DNA of 44,142 bases from Desulfofundulus thermosubterraneus DSM 16057 (GTDB lineage: Bacteria > Bacillota > Desulfotomaculia > Desulfotomaculales > Desulfovirgulaceae). A program made the position numbers and the translations under genes. Under the pieces are notes generated by a model. It saw only the letters and a program-made list of their open reading frames with translations. It did no database searches and was not told the DNA's origin. The stretch is taken from the NCBI RefSeq assembly GCF_900142025.1, contig NZ_FQZM01000031.1, forward strand, positions 1-44,142. The letters run 5' to 3'. Shown one piece after another: positions 7,858-20,531 of the stretch; the first letter of the stretch is position 1; each line of letters begins with the position of its first letter.

Positions 7858-8394
7858 AAGCCGGAAAAGGGCGAAACCCGGCCGGCACTGGTGTATGTGC
7901 CCACATCCATGGCCACCATCGCTGCCTTGACGGGAAAGCCCCTGGCAGAATTCATGCCCTCCTTTCCCCAGCCCCAGCCCCTCACCCTGAAGGGGGAGGG
8001 CCAGCAACTGATGGCCAGGACACCGAAAGAAGCCGGCAAGTTGCTAGCCGAAGTGTTTGGCATTGATATGACGGGAATGCAGTTTCAAGGCGCCAGCGAT
8101 TTGCAGTCTTTCCCAGATCGGGGGATCAAACAGAAAAGTTATACCTGGAGCACTATACCGCCAAAGGTAACTGAGGGCAAACCGGGCTACGATTACCGCC
8201 AGATGCGCTTTGTGCACCTGACCACCATCACCGGCACCGGACAGGTGATTAGCTACAATTACCAGGACGTCCGGGCGCGGCCAAAAGGGTACTGTTTCCA
8301 GAGAAGCCGCTCAGGACACGGCGGTGAAGTTTCTGCAAAAAATACTTACAAACAGGTCTTTACCGGGAAAACAATGACGCGGGCTAATAACTAA
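7858..8394 (+). pseudogene. Fragment of a YcdB/YcdC-repeat (S-layer/peptidase propeptide-like) protein
   Basis: The frame reads RPALVYVPTSMATIAALTGKPL, then a helix-rich stretch (RTPKEAGKLLAEVFGIDMTGMQ), then MRFVHLTTITGTGQVISYNY. This order resembles the repeated YcdB/YcdC domain of secreted Firmicute proteins. At the AAAAGGG run (8283-8289) the family-like sequence moves to another frame, which continues TVSREAAQDTAVKFLQKIL and ends about 30 bases before 8394. So there is a frameshift and both ends are missing: no start with a ribosome site and no signal peptide. The first 60 codons of the longer open frame starting at 7672 look like noise. Family assignment is tentative; loss of function is well supported. 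Confidence 0.5.
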
Positions 8395-8451
8395 CCGTTC
8401 AATTATTGGGCAACAACACGGACCGGCAGAAAGACCGGCAGGCATACTCTG

Positions 8452-8880
8452 AATGTCATCAAGGGACTGGATACAGGTGCTGACGACTATGTTGTTAAGA
8501 CTTTCGACTTAAGGGAGCTTATGGCTCGGGTAAGAGCGACACTGCGCCGCACAGTGCCTGCCGATCAACAAAATGTTATCACATTTAATAATATTGAAAT
8601 TTTCCCTGCCGCACGGCAGGTAAAAAAGAATGGCCGGTCTATTAAATTGTCGCCGCGCGAATATGAGTTGTTACTTTTATTTGCTCAAAACCCCAATCGG
8701 GTATTTAGCCGGGATGAAATACTGGATCACTTATGTGGTCAAAATTTTTTCGGTGGGCGCAAAACGGTGGATATCTACGTCAGCAGGTTGAGAGCACGAC
8801 TGGCAGATGAATCGGGTAAGCCCCGTCTAATTAAAACTGTACGTGGTACAGGTTACATTTTTAATTTTGACCCGGAATAA
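8452..8880 (+). pseudogene. OmpR/PhoB-type response regulator lacking most of the receiver domain
   Basis: The open frame (from about 8395) joins the family at NVIKGLDTGADDYVVKTFDLRELMARVRATLRR. This is the end of a receiver domain with the invariant Lys, though the usual Lys-Pro reads Lys-Thr. A complete winged-helix DNA-binding domain follows (IKLSPREYELLLLFAQNPNRVFSRDEILDHL ... KTVDIYVSRLRARL ... IKTVRGTGYIF). The phosphoacceptor Asp and the first 80 or so residues are missing, replaced by sequence joined to the YcdB-like fragment. An ATG at 8521 with GGGAG close upstream could still give a 119-aa DNA-binding protein. No histidine kinase follows. I treat it as a remnant. Confidence 0.75.
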
Positions 8881-8950
8881 CTTGTCTGCCGGGATCCTGA
8901 AATCGTCGGATTTTACTCCAGCAAAGGCTATCTGTGTAGATGGCGGAGGT

Positions 8951-8980
8951 TTAAAAGGAGGGAGCTGGCCGCCCCCTCCT
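8951..8980 (-). terminator. Terminator of the gatCAB operon
   Basis: Read on the minus strand, AGGAGGG at the 8980 side pairs with CCCTCCT at 8956-8962, followed by a T-run at 8951-8955. It lies 20 bases past the gatB stop. Confidence 0.65.
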
Positions 8981-8999
8981 GCCCGATTGCCCGATTTTA

Positions 9000-10445
9000 T
9001 TAGCTGGAATGAAGTTTTTCTTTGAGCAGGCGGTTGACCAGCTCCGGGTTGGCTTTGCCCCGGGTGGCCTTCATTACCTGGCCCACTAAGAAGCCGAAGG
9101 CCCTGTCCTTTCCTTTCAGATAGTCCTCCACCACTTTGGCGTTGCCGGCCAGCACTTCCTCCACTACAGCGGCAATGGCCCCCTCATCGGTAATCTGCAC
9201 GAGCCCCTTTTCCTGCACAATCTGTTCCGGATCCTTGCCGGTGGCAAACATCTCTTCGAAGACCGTTTTGGCAATCTTTCCGCTGATGGTGCCCTTGTCC
9301 ATCAGCTTGAGCATGTCGGTCAGCTGCCGGGGCGATACCTTGCACTGGGTAATGTCCATGTTATGGGCATTTAACAAGCGCGAGAGATCCCCCATCATCC
9401 AGTTGCTGACCGCCTTGGCGTTGGGATAAAGGGCTACACACTCCTCAAAGTAATCGGCCATTTCCTTGGTGGCCGTAAGCACGGTGGCGTCGTAGGCCGG
9501 GAGATCGTAGCGTTTGATGTAGCGGTTGCGCCGTTCGTCAGGAAGCTCGGGGAGTGTGGCCCGGATTTCCTCCACCCACCGCCGATCAATCACCAGGGGT
9601 ACCAGGTCCGGCTCGGGGAAGTAGCGGTAATCGTGGGCTTCCTCCTTGCTGCGCATGGGCAGGGTTACCCCTTTGTTTTCATCCCAGGTGCGGGTCTCCT
9701 GGACGATGCGGCCGCCTTCCTGGAGCACGGCAATTTGCCGCTCTACTTCGTAGGCCAGGGCCCGCTGCAGCGCTTTAAAGGAGTTCATGTTTTTAATTTC
9801 CGTTTTCGTACCGAATTCCCGGCTCCCCCTGGGGCGTACGGAAACGTTGGCATCGCAGCGTAGAGATCCTTCCTCCATTTTGCAGTCGGAAACTCCGGTG
9901 TACTGGATGATGGCCTTCAATTTTTCCAGGTAAGCCCGGGCCTCCTCGGGGGAACGCATATCCGGCTCGGAGACAATTTCAATGAGCGGTACCCCGGTGC
10001 GGTTGTAGTCTACCAGGGAATAGGGGGAGGTGGCAATGGTGCCCTGGTGGATCAGCTTGCCCGCATCCTCCTCCATGTGTATGCGGGTGATCCCGATGCG
10101 TTTGGTTTGCCCGTTCACTTCAATGTTCAGGAACCCGTTTCTGGCCAGCGGCAGGTCATACTGGGATATCTGGTAATTCTTAGGCAGATCTGGGTAATAG
10201 TAGTTTTTGCGGTCGAACTTGGAGTATTCAGCAATTTCGCAGTTCAGGGCCAGAGCAGCCCGGATGGCGTATTCCAGCACCTTTTTATTTAAAACCGGCA
10301 GCACTCCCGGCAACCCCAGGCAAACGGGGCAAACGTGGGTATTGGGATCTCCCCCGAATTCCGTGGTGGACGGGCAAAAAATCTTGCTTTTGGTTTTTAA
10401 TTCCACGTGTACTTCCAGGCCGATGATGGTTTCGTATTCAGTCAA
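9000..10445 (-). CDS. gatB: Aspartyl/glutamyl-tRNA(Asn/Gln) amidotransferase subunit B
   Basis: 481 aa, full length. GatB binds the mischarged Asp-tRNA(Asn) or Glu-tRNA(Gln), phosphorylates the acid with ATP, and receives ammonia from GatA. The N-terminus [30 protein letters not shown] and the [16 protein letters not shown] zinc-type region are diagnostic. The C-terminal helical and YqeY-like tail ends with [30 protein letters not shown]. The start is TTG with GGGAGGGAAG upstream. It follows gatA by 15 bases, giving the order gatC-gatA-gatB. Its presence implies indirect synthesis of Asn-tRNA or Gln-tRNA in this organism. Confidence 0.98.
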   Translation of the reverse strand: MTEYETIIGLEVHVELKTKSKIFCPSTTEFGGDPNTHVCPVCLGLPGVLPVLNKKVLEYAIRAALALNCEIAEYSKFDRKNYYYPDLPKNYQISQYDLPLARNGFLNIEVNGQTKRIGITRIHMEEDAGKLIHQGTIATSPYSLVDYNRTGVPLIEIVSEPDMRSPEEARAYLEKLKAIIQYTGVSDCKMEEGSLRCDANVSVRPRGSREFGTKTEIKNMNSFKALQRALAYEVERQIAVLQEGGRIVQETRTWDENKGVTLPMRSKEEAHDYRYFPEPDLVPLVIDRRWVEEIRATLPELPDERRNRYIKRYDLPAYDATVLTATKEMADYFEECVALYPNAKAVSNWMMGDLSRLLNAHNMDITQCKVSPRQLTDMLKLMDKGTISGKIAKTVFEEMFATGKDPEQIVQEKGLVQITDEGAIAAVVEEVLAGNAKVVEDYLKGKDRAFGFLVGQVMKATRGKANPELVNRLLKEKLHSS

Positions 10446-10460
10446 AGCTTGCTTCCCTCC

Positions 10461-11921
10461 CTATAAAGACGGCCGGCGCCGGTGATAATCCGTGTGTTGC
10501 TCAAAGGTGTAGGCTACCCGCAAGAGGGTGCCCTCGCCAAAGGGCTTACCGATTAACTGCATGCCTACGGGTAAGCCGTCCACAAATCCCGCCGGGATGG
10601 ATATTCCGGGTATGCCGGCCAGGTTTACCGCCAGGGTGCAGATGTCGGACATGTACATCTGAAGGGGGTCGCCGGTCTTCTCTCCCCGCTTGAAAGCCGG
10701 GGACGGGGCGGTGGGAGCCAGGAGCACATCAAATTTTTCGAAGGCCCGGTCAAAATCCTGCTTGATTAAGGTGCGCACTTTCAAGGCCTTTAAATAATAG
10801 GCGTCGTAGTAGCCCGCGGACAGGGCGTACGTACCCAACATAATGCGCCGTTTTACTTCCGGGCCGAAGCCCTGGCTGCGTGTCTTCATGAACATGTCCA
10901 CCACATCCCGGGCATCCTCCGCCCGGTAGCCGTAACGGACGCCGTCATAGCGGGCCAGGTTGGAGCTGGCTTCTGCCGGGGCAATTAAATAATAAGTGGG
11001 CAGGGCGTAACGGCTGTGGGGCAGAGTAGTTTCGTCGATTTCCGCCCCCAGGGAGGCCAATAACTTTATGGCCTGTCCAATGATCTCCTTTACGGCGGGG
11101 TCAATGCCCTCCCCCATGTATTCCCGGGGTACGCCGATTTTCAGGCCCTTCACGTCATTCCTCAAGTAGGATGTGAAGTCGGGGATATCCCGGGGTGCCG
11201 AGGTGGAATCCAGGGGATCGTGCCCGCAGATGGCGTTTAACATGAGGGCACAGTCGGTGACATCCCGGGTAAAGGGCCCGATCTGATCCAGGGAGGAGGC
11301 AAAGGCCACCAGACCGTAGCGGGAGACGGCCCCGTAGGTGGGTTTTAATCCCACCACCCCGCAAAACGCCGCGGGTTGGCGGATGGAGCCACCCGTATCG
11401 GAACCCAGGGCGGTAATGGCTTCCCCTGCCGCTACCGCCGCGGCGGAGCCGCCGCTTGACCCGCCGGGTACCCTATCCGGATCCCAGGGGTTGGCGGTTA
11501 CAAAAAAGCCCGAGTTTTCCGTGGAAGAACCCATGGCAAACTCGTCCATGTTTGTCTTGCCCATCATTACCGTGCCGGCGGCCTCCAGCTTTTCCACCAC
11601 CGTGGCGTTGTAGGGGGGCACAAAGTTGTAGAGAATTTTCGAGGAGCAGGTGGTGCGTACTCCGCAGGTGCACATGTTGTCCTTAATGGCCACCGGGATG
11701 CCGGCCAGGGGCGGGACTTCTTCCCCGGCGGCAATTTTACGGTCGATCTCCCGTGCCCGGGCAAAGGCCTTGTCCCTGGTCAGGGTGACATAGGCTTTGA
11801 TTTTGTCCTCTACGGCATCAATGCGATCAAAGACGGCGCGGCAAATTTCCTCGGCGCTGATTTCCTTTTTGACGAGCAAATCGTGCAGTTCGTGGGCGGT
11901 GAGGTAGTACAGTTCCAACAA
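10461..11921 (-). CDS. gatA: Aspartyl/glutamyl-tRNA(Asn/Gln) amidotransferase subunit A
   Basis: 486 aa, full length. Amidase-signature enzyme that hydrolyses glutamine and passes ammonia to GatB. The Ser-cisSer-Lys triad is visible: Lys in [10 protein letters not shown], and the serines in the glycine/serine-rich loop [14 protein letters not shown] followed by [24 protein letters not shown] precedes two tandem TTG codons (11921 and 11918), and either may start the protein. It sits 10 bases after gatC. Confidence 0.98.
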   Translation of the reverse strand: MLELYYLTAHELHDLLVKKEISAEEICRAVFDRIDAVEDKIKAYVTLTRDKAFARAREIDRKIAAGEEVPPLAGIPVAIKDNMCTCGVRTTCSSKILYNFVPPYNATVVEKLEAAGTVMMGKTNMDEFAMGSSTENSGFFVTANPWDPDRVPGGSSGGSAAAVAAGEAITALGSDTGGSIRQPAAFCGVVGLKPTYGAVSRYGLVAFASSLDQIGPFTRDVTDCALMLNAICGHDPLDSTSAPRDIPDFTSYLRNDVKGLKIGVPREYMGEGIDPAVKEIIGQAIKLLASLGAEIDETTLPHSRYALPTYYLIAPAEASSNLARYDGVRYGYRAEDARDVVDMFMKTRSQGFGPEVKRRIMLGTYALSAGYYDAYYLKALKVRTLIKQDFDRAFEKFDVLLAPTAPSPAFKRGEKTGDPLQMYMSDICTLAVNLAGIPGISIPAGFVDGLPVGMQLIGKPFGEGTLLRVAYTFEQHTDYHRRRPSL

Positions 11922-11931
11922 AATTCCCTCC

Positions 11932-12213
11932 TTAAACTATCCGCGGCACTTTGAAGAATTGGCCTTCCGTTTCCGGGGCGTTGGCCAGTACCTCTTCGGG
12001 CGGCAGGTGTTCGCCCACTTCATCTTCCCGCCAGACGTTTTTCAGGGGCAGCACGTGGGCGGTGGGCGGAATGTCGTCGGTGTTCAGTTCGTTGAGCATC
12101 TGGGCGTATTCCAGGATGGCGTTCAACTGTTTCGCGTACATTTGCTTTTCTTCGTCGCTCAATTCCAGGCGGGCCAGAAGGGCCACATGCTCCACGTCCT
12201 TGATGGTTATCAT
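11932..12213 (-). CDS. gatC: Aspartyl/glutamyl-tRNA(Asn/Gln) amidotransferase subunit C
   Basis: 93 aa, the usual length. GatC is the small belt-like subunit that stabilises the GatA-GatB complex. The family pattern is clear: [22 protein letters not shown], then [37 protein letters not shown]. The ATG is preceded by AAGGAAGGTG. It is first in the operon, behind its own promoter just after ligA. Confidence 0.97.
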   Translation of the reverse strand: MITIKDVEHVALLARLELSDEEKQMYAKQLNAILEYAQMLNELNTDDIPPTAHVLPLKNVWREDEVGEHLPPEEVLANAPETEGQFFKVPRIV

Positions 12214-12251
12214 ACCAGCACCTTCCTTACTTCAAGACTTTAAATGACAAC

Positions 12252-12280
12252 ATTATAGCGCTCCATGGGGGAGGTTGCAA
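12252..12280 (-). promoter_or_regulatory. Sigma-A promoter of gatCAB
   Basis: Read on the minus strand: TTGCAA (12280-12275), 17 bases, TATAAT (12257-12252). It lies between the ligA stop at 12284 and gatC, so gatCAB can be transcribed independently of ligA. Confidence 0.7.
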
Positions 12281-12283
12281 CTT

Positions 12284-15174
<2,891 letters not shown>

Positions 15175-15258
15175 ATGAGCCTCCGCAGGACACGACGCAA
15201 ATCTAACCGGGCTGGTTTCCCTTGTCTCTATTATTGCCAGGAAAATTATGGATCAGGC

Positions 15259-17463
15259 TTAGACCCGTTCCAGGGGAGCGTAGCGGGCCAGAAGGATTTT
15301 GGTGCCCAGGTTGGGGAACTCCACCTGTAATTCGGCGTTTTCCCCCTGTCCCCTTACGTTGATCACCGTACCCTGGCCCCATTTACGATGCCTGACCCGA
15401 TCACCGGGGCTGAAGGCGTACACTGGTACCTGCTCCCGGATGGGCGGGAGCGTGCCGGGTTCCGTTTCTTTGGCCGCTCCCCGGAGCAGTCCGGTACCGC
15501 CGGAGGCGGGTCTTGGCCGCCTTTCCCCATTCCCGCTATCGAGGGGGTCATCGACTGTAACCAGGTGGGGCGGTATCTCTTCCAGAAAACGGGACGGGTC
15601 GTTGTGCCGGGTGGCCCCGTACAGGGTGCGCTGCCAGCAGTGGGTTAAATAAAGCCGTTCCCTGGCCCGGGTAATGCCTACGTAGCAGAGGCGCCTTTCC
15701 TCCTCCAGTTCCGCCGGTTCCACCAGGGAACGGGAGTGCGGGAAAACCCCCTCCTCCATCCCCACCAGAAAGACCACCGGGAACTCCAGCCCCTTGGCGC
15801 TGTGCAAGGTCATCAGCACCACCTGGTCGGCTTCCTCGTCGTAGCGGTCTATGTCACTCACCAGGGAAAGCTCGGCCAGAAAGGCGCTCAAGGTTCGTTC
15901 CCCGGCCTGGCGGTCGAAGTCCTGGGTCACCGAGAGAAATTCCTTCAGGTTCTCCTGCCGGGTGCGGGATTCCACCGTATTTTCGGCCAGGAGCTCCTGC
16001 CAGTATCCCGATCGCTGGAGCACTTCCCAGGCCAGACCGGTTACGGTTAACTCGCCCTGGTGTTCATAAAGCCAGCCAAAGAGGCGGGCCAGTTCCATGC
16101 AGGCCGCCCGTACGCTTTTGGTCAGGCCGGGTATTTCTTCCACCCGGGCCAGGGCTTCCAGTACCGGAATTTCTCTGGCCGTACTGAAGGCAAGCAGTCT
16201 ATTAAAGGAAGCCTCCCCGATGCCCCGCCGTGGTACGTTAATAATACGCCTTAAACTTACCGTATCTGACGGATTAACCACCAGCCGGAGGTAGGCCAGC
16301 AGGTCCTTGATTTCCTTACGGTCGTAGAAGCGCAGGCCGCCCACAATGGTGTAGGGAATACCCCGGTGCAGCAGGATTTCTTCCAGCACCCGGGACATGG
16401 CGTGGGTGCGGTAAAGCACCGCCATATCCCGGTAGGGTACTCCCAGGCGGTGGAGCCGGGTAATGCGGTCGGCCACGAAATTGGCCTCGGCCCGCTCGTC
16501 GTGGGCCAGGTAAACCACCACCGGGTTCCCCGCACCGGCGGCCGTCCAGAGCCTTTTTTCCCTGCGCCCCCGGTTACGCCGGATGACGTGATTGGCGGCA
16601 TCCAGAATGGTCTGGGTGGAGCGGTAGTTTTGCTCCAGTTTGACCACCTTTGCATCGGGGTAATCTTTTTCAAAGTCGAGGATGTTCTGGATATTCGCCC
16701 CACGCCAGCTGTAAATACCCTGGTCCGGGTCGCCCACCACGCAGAGGTTGCGGTGTTCCCGGGCCAAGAGGTTCACCAGCACGTACTGGGCGTAGTTGGT
16801 GTCCTGGTATTCGTCCACCAGGATATAATAAAAACGGTTCTGGTAATAGCGTAAGACCGCGGGGTTTTCCCGGAACAGGCGCACTGTGAGCATGATCAGG
16901 TCGTCAAAATCCAGGGCGTTGTTGCGGAATAGCTTGTCCTGGTACAGGGCATAAATACGGGCCACATGCCGGGAATAGAAATCAAAGGCCTCGTCCTGGT
17001 AAGCATTGGGTCCTAACAGTTTATTTTTCGCTCCGGAAATGACCGCGGCCACGGCCCGGGGCGGAAACTTTTTCTCATCCAGGTTTAATTCTTTCAGGCA
17101 ATCTTTCAGAACAGTTTGCTGGTCGTGCTCATCGTAAATCACAAAATTCTCGGAGTAGCCCAGAAAACGGGCTTGCTTGCGCAGGATGCGCAGGCAGGCC
17201 GAATGGAAGGTGGAAACCCACAGGTCCCGCGCTACATGGGGAACCATGGTCTGGACCCGCTCCTTCATTTCCCGGGCCGCCTTGTTGGTAAAGGTGATGG
17301 CCAGGATATGGTACGGGTCCACCCCCTGCTGCAGAAGATAGGCAATACGGGTGGTCAGTACCCGGGTTTTGCCGCTACCCGCGCCCGCCAGCACTAAAAG
17401 GGGCCCGTCTTTGTGCTGCACTGCTTCTTTTTGGGCTTCATTGAGGTTTTTCAACAGGTCCAT
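15259..17463 (-). CDS. pcrA: ATP-dependent 3'-5' DNA helicase PcrA (UvrD family)
   Basis: 734 aa from the ATG at 17463. Superfamily 1 helicase acting in repair and plasmid replication. Walker A is LVLAGAGSGKTRVLT, motif Ia is ITFTNKAAREMKERV, the DEYQDTN box is the Walker B region, QNYRST is motif IV, and LMTLHSAKGLEF and YVGITRARERLYL are motifs V and VI. The C-terminus ends with the Tudor-like segment GDRVRHRKWGQGTVINVRGQGENAELQVEFPNLGTKILLARYAPLERV. The chosen start has GGGAAG upstream and gives MDLLKNLNEAQKEAV. Longer starts at 17481 or 17556 lack a ribosome site. Confidence 0.96.
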   Translation of the reverse strand: MDLLKNLNEAQKEAVQHKDGPLLVLAGAGSGKTRVLTTRIAYLLQQGVDPYHILAITFTNKAAREMKERVQTMVPHVARDLWVSTFHSACLRILRKQARFLGYSENFVIYDEHDQQTVLKDCLKELNLDEKKFPPRAVAAVISGAKNKLLGPNAYQDEAFDFYSRHVARIYALYQDKLFRNNALDFDDLIMLTVRLFRENPAVLRYYQNRFYYILVDEYQDTNYAQYVLVNLLAREHRNLCVVGDPDQGIYSWRGANIQNILDFEKDYPDAKVVKLEQNYRSTQTILDAANHVIRRNRGRREKRLWTAAGAGNPVVVYLAHDERAEANFVADRITRLHRLGVPYRDMAVLYRTHAMSRVLEEILLHRGIPYTIVGGLRFYDRKEIKDLLAYLRLVVNPSDTVSLRRIINVPRRGIGEASFNRLLAFSTAREIPVLEALARVEEIPGLTKSVRAACMELARLFGWLYEHQGELTVTGLAWEVLQRSGYWQELLAENTVESRTRQENLKEFLSVTQDFDRQAGERTLSAFLAELSLVSDIDRYDEEADQVVLMTLHSAKGLEFPVVFLVGMEEGVFPHSRSLVEPAELEEERRLCYVGITRARERLYLTHCWQRTLYGATRHNDPSRFLEEIPPHLVTVDDPLDSGNGERRPRPASGGTGLLRGAAKETEPGTLPPIREQVPVYAFSPGDRVRHRKWGQGTVINVRGQGENAELQVEFPNLGTKILLARYAPLERV

Positions 17464-17525
17464 TTGCCGATCACTTCCCATCCAGGGTGCATTATACCAC
17501 AGGCCCTGGCCTTTCGGTACCATTG

Positions 17526-17565
17526 CAAAAGAAAAACCCGGCATATTTAACAACAAGACCGGGTG
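17526..17565 (-). terminator. Terminator of the his operon
   Basis: On the minus strand ACCCGG (from 17564) and CCGGGT (to 17536) form the stem, followed directly by a T-run. It is 18 bases past the hisIE stop and separates the his operon from pcrA. Confidence 0.8.
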
Positions 17566-17582
17566 AATTTTATAATTTTATG

Positions 17583-18335
17583 CTAATCATCCTTTCTCCG
17601 TTCGGCCAGTTCAGCAAACACCTCTGCTGGTGTAATCCCCTGTTCGGTCAGGATTACCAGCAGGTGGTAAAGAACATCGGCGCTTTCTTCGATAACCTCT
17701 TCCCGGTCCCGGTTCTTGGCCTCGATGATCAGCTCGGTGGTCTCTTCTCCCAGTTTTTCGAGCATTTTGTCCAGGCCCTTGTTGAAAAGTTTGGCGGTAT
17801 AGGAACCGGGGGGGCGCTTTTCCTGCCGTTCCTTGATTACCTGGTAGAGCTCCTCCAATATCAGGGCATTGACTGCGGGGGCGGCACCAGGGGCCGGTGC
17901 GTTGCCGGAAACGTCTGCTGCTGGCGGTTTATCCTCCGGTTGGCATTTGGGGCCGTAGACCTCTTCCGGGTTAAACTGCCGCTCCCCAATCACTTCCGTT
18001 TGCCCCGTTTCCGGGTTGATGCGGTAGTGGAAGCAGGTGTAATAACCCTCGTGGCAGGCGGCCCCTGTTTGCTTTACCTTGACCAGCAGGGTGTCCCGGT
18101 CGCAATCATAGGTTATCTCCTGCACCTTTTGTACGTTGCCGGAGGTTTCCCCTTTGTGCCACAATTTTTGCCGGCTGCGGCTCCAGAACCAGGTTTCCCC
18201 GGTGGCCAGGGTTTTTTCCAGCGCTTCCTTGTTCATGTAGGCCATCATCAGTACGATATTGGTATCGGCGTCCTGGATGATGGCCGGGATTAGACCGGCA
18301 CTGTCGTATTTTAAACAGCCAGGTTCAAAAGTCAT
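17583..18335 (-). CDS. hisIE: Bifunctional phosphoribosyl-AMP cyclohydrolase / phosphoribosyl-ATP pyrophosphatase
   Basis: 250 aa fusion. HisI (about residues 1-125) opens the adenine ring of PR-AMP; the metal site is visible in [32 protein letters not shown] and [15 protein letters not shown]. HisE (about 156-250) cleaves [21 protein letters not shown] and [13 protein letters not shown] are its metal-binding helices. A 30-residue Ala/Pro-rich linker ([24 protein letters not shown]) joins them, longer than in most HisIE fusions and probably flexible. An AGGAGGATAA site precedes the ATG. It is the last gene of the operon. Confidence 0.97.
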   Translation of the reverse strand: MTFEPGCLKYDSAGLIPAIIQDADTNIVLMMAYMNKEALEKTLATGETWFWSRSRQKLWHKGETSGNVQKVQEITYDCDRDTLLVKVKQTGAACHEGYYTCFHYRINPETGQTEVIGERQFNPEEVYGPKCQPEDKPPAADVSGNAPAPGAAPAVNALILEELYQVIKERQEKRPPGSYTAKLFNKGLDKMLEKLGEETTELIIEAKNRDREEVIEESADVLYHLLVILTEQGITPAEVFAELAERRKDD

Positions 18336-18393
18336 GGAATTATCCTCCTGTTTTTTTAATATTGTATGCCGCGTAAGTGCCGTATGCCTTTAC

Positions 18394-19158
18394 TTAACAG
18401 GGCAGCCGTACGGGGACACCCCGTTCCTTGAGGTATTCCTTTACCTGGCGGATGGAGTATTCACCAAAATGAAAGATGGAAGCCGCCAGAGCCGCATCGG
18501 CCTCGCCGGTGGTCAGCCCCTGGGCAATATGTTCTAAAGTGCCCACTCCACCGGAAGCAATTACCGGTATGTTTACCGCCCGGGCCACAGTACGGGTTAG
18601 CTCCAGGTCGTAGCCGTCTTTGGTGCCGTCCCTGTCCATACTGGTAAGCAGGATCTCCCCTGCCCCCAGTTCTTCCACCTGCCTGGCCCACTCCACAGCG
18701 TCGATGCCGGTGGGGGTGCGTCCGCCGTGTATGTACACTTCCCATTTTCCTTCCCCTGCCCGGCGGGCATCAATGGCCACCACAATGCACTGACTGCCGA
18801 ATCGCTGGGCCGCCTCCGCCACCAGCCGGGGGTTTTTTACCGCCGCAGTGTTGATGGACACCTTGTCCGCCCCTGCAGACAGAATGGCCCGGATGTCCTC
18901 CAGGGAGCCAATCCCACCCCCCACGGTAAAAGGGATGAATACTTCTCCCGCCGTGCGGTAAACCATGTCCAGGACCGTTTTGCGGCCCCGGGCCGAGGCG
19001 GTGATGTCCAAGAAGACCAGTTCGTCGGCTCCTTCCCGGTCATAAAGGGCGGCCAGCTCCACGGGATCCCCGGCGTCCCGCAGGTTTAAAAAATTGGTTC
19101 CCTTCACCACCCGGCCATCGGTAACGTCTAAACAGGGGATGATGCGTTTGGTCAGCAC
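18394..19158 (-). CDS. hisF: Imidazole glycerol phosphate synthase cyclase subunit
   Basis: 254 aa TIM barrel that joins PRFAR with ammonia from HisH to give IGP and [24 protein letters not shown] carries the first catalytic Asp (position 11 in the family). [18 protein letters not shown] carries the second, and phosphate loops are seen at [10 protein letters not shown] and [12 protein letters not shown]. The start is a GTG at 19158 with GGAGGAA upstream, overlapping the end of hisA by seven bases. A longer open frame to 19395 is only the antisense-free extension through hisA and was rejected. Confidence 0.97.
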   Translation of the reverse strand: MLTKRIIPCLDVTDGRVVKGTNFLNLRDAGDPVELAALYDREGADELVFLDITASARGRKTVLDMVYRTAGEVFIPFTVGGGIGSLEDIRAILSAGADKVSINTAAVKNPRLVAEAAQRFGSQCIVVAIDARRAGEGKWEVYIHGGRTPTGIDAVEWARQVEELGAGEILLTSMDRDGTKDGYDLELTRTVARAVNIPVIASGGVGTLEHIAQGLTTGEADAALAASIFHFGEYSIRQVKEYLKERGVPVRLPC

Positions 19159-19898
19159 ACTTGTTCCTCCAATTCCTCCCGGGCGATTTCCAGGGCATCC
19201 CGCAGATTTATGGTGCCCGCATAAAGGGCCTTGCCGATAATCACCGCTTCCACCCCCAGGGGTTCCATGGCCTTCAGTGCTCGCAGGTCGGCCAGACTGG
19301 AAACCCCCCCGGAAGCAATGATCTTTAACTGCGTGGACCGGGCCACTTCCTCCACCACAGCCAGGTTCGGGCCTTTCAGTGTACCGTCCCGCCAAATGTC
19401 GGTAAACACCACCCGTTTGACACCCAGGCCTTTCATCTCGGCGGCCAGTTCCAGGGCATTCTTTTCAGCCGTCACTCCCCAGCCTTCAATAGCCACTTTA
19501 CCGTTGCGGGCGTCGATGCCAACCACGATGGACTCGCCGTAACGGGCGCAGGCCTCGGCCACCATGCCGGGATTGATAATGGCCACCGTGCCCAGGATCA
19601 CCCGGGCAGCCCCCAGTTCCAAGAGTTGTTCAATTACCGCCATGTCCCGGATGCCCCCTCCCACCTGCACGGGTATGCGGACGGCGGAAAGAATGCCCCG
19701 GATCATGTCCCAGTTCTTGGGTTCGCCGGTAAAGGCTCCATCCAGATCCACCACGTGCAGCCAGCGGGCGCCCTGGTCTTCCCAGAGGCGGGCTACGGCG
19801 ACGGGATCATCGGAATAAACCGTTTCCCTATCCAGCCGGCCCTCTACCAGGCGCACACATTTGCCTGCCCGCAGGTCAATTGCCGGGATAATTAACAT
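19152..19898 (-). CDS. hisA: ProFAR isomerase (phosphoribosylformimino-AICAR-P isomerase)
   Basis: 248 aa TIM barrel catalysing the Amadori rearrangement of ProFAR to [25 protein letters not shown] holds the catalytic Asp, and [16 protein letters not shown] the second Asp. Phosphate-binding loops are VQVGGGIRD and IIASGGVSS. No sign of the PriA type with TrpF activity was noted. Start and stop overlap the neighbouring hisH and hisF genes by seven bases each, which implies tight translational coupling. Confidence 0.97.
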   Translation of the reverse strand: MLIIPAIDLRAGKCVRLVEGRLDRETVYSDDPVAVARLWEDQGARWLHVVDLDGAFTGEPKNWDMIRGILSAVRIPVQVGGGIRDMAVIEQLLELGAARVILGTVAIINPGMVAEACARYGESIVVGIDARNGKVAIEGWGVTAEKNALELAAEMKGLGVKRVVFTDIWRDGTLKGPNLAVVEEVARSTQLKIIASGGVSSLADLRALKAMEPLGVEAVIIGKALYAGTINLRDALEIAREELEEQVC

Positions 19899-20503
19899 TT
19901 GGCCACCAACTCCCCAAAGTTTTGCAGAATTTTTAGCCCCAGGGTGCTGCTCTTTTCCGGGTGAAACTGGATGCCAAAAACGTTACCCCGATTGACCATG
20001 GAGGTAAAGGGCTGACCGTAGGTGGTTACCCCCGCCACCAGGTCCTGGTCCCCCGGGTCTACATAATATGAATGAACGAAATAAAAAGTTGCTCCGTCAG
20101 GAATTCCCCGGGTCAGGGAAATCTCCTTCTGGAAAAATACCTGGTTCCACCCCATGTGGGGGATTTTAACCTCCCAGTGAATGCGGCGCACCCGTCCGGG
20201 GAAAATACCCAGCCCCGGTGTGGAACCAAACTCCTCACTCACTTCAAACAGGAGCTGCAGTCCCAGGCAGATGCCCAAGAAGGGTTTGCCTGTGGCAATG
20301 GCCTCTTTAACTGCCCGGTCCAGGCCGGCAGCTATAAGATTGTCCATGGCATCCCGGAAGGCTCCCACTCCCGGCAGGACCACCCCCCGGGCCTGTCCCA
20401 TGCGGGCCGGGTCCCGCACCACCTCGGCCCTGAAACCCACCCTTTCAAAAGCTTTCTGTACACTGCGTAGGTTCCCCATCCCGTAATCAATGATGGCAAT
20501 CAA
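19892..20503 (-). CDS. hisH: Imidazole glycerol phosphate synthase glutaminase subunit
   Basis: About 203 aa. Class I glutamine amidotransferase supplying ammonia to HisF. KPFLGICLGLQLLFE holds the nucleophile Cys, and GIQFHPEKS holds the catalytic His and Glu. The N-terminus IAIIDYGMGNLRSVQKAFE is typical. The TTG at 20503 follows a GGAGGGGG site by about eight bases, and I prefer it to the TTG at 20527, which lies upstream of that site. Confidence 0.96.
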   Translation of the reverse strand: MIAIIDYGMGNLRSVQKAFERVGFRAEVVRDPARMGQARGVVLPGVGAFRDAMDNLIAAGLDRAVKEAIATGKPFLGICLGLQLLFEVSEEFGSTPGLGIFPGRVRRIHWEVKIPHMGWNQVFFQKEISLTRGIPDGATFYFVHSYYVDPGDQDLVAGVTTYGQPFTSMVNRGNVFGIQFHPEKSSTLGLKILQNFGELVAKC

Positions 20504-20531
20504 AACTTTCGCCCCCTCCCCCGCCAAAACA

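Noticed and set aside
19159-19395. N-terminal extension of hisF
   Set aside because: Overlaps hisA out of frame, unrelated to HisF; a GTG with a good ribosome site gives the normal length.
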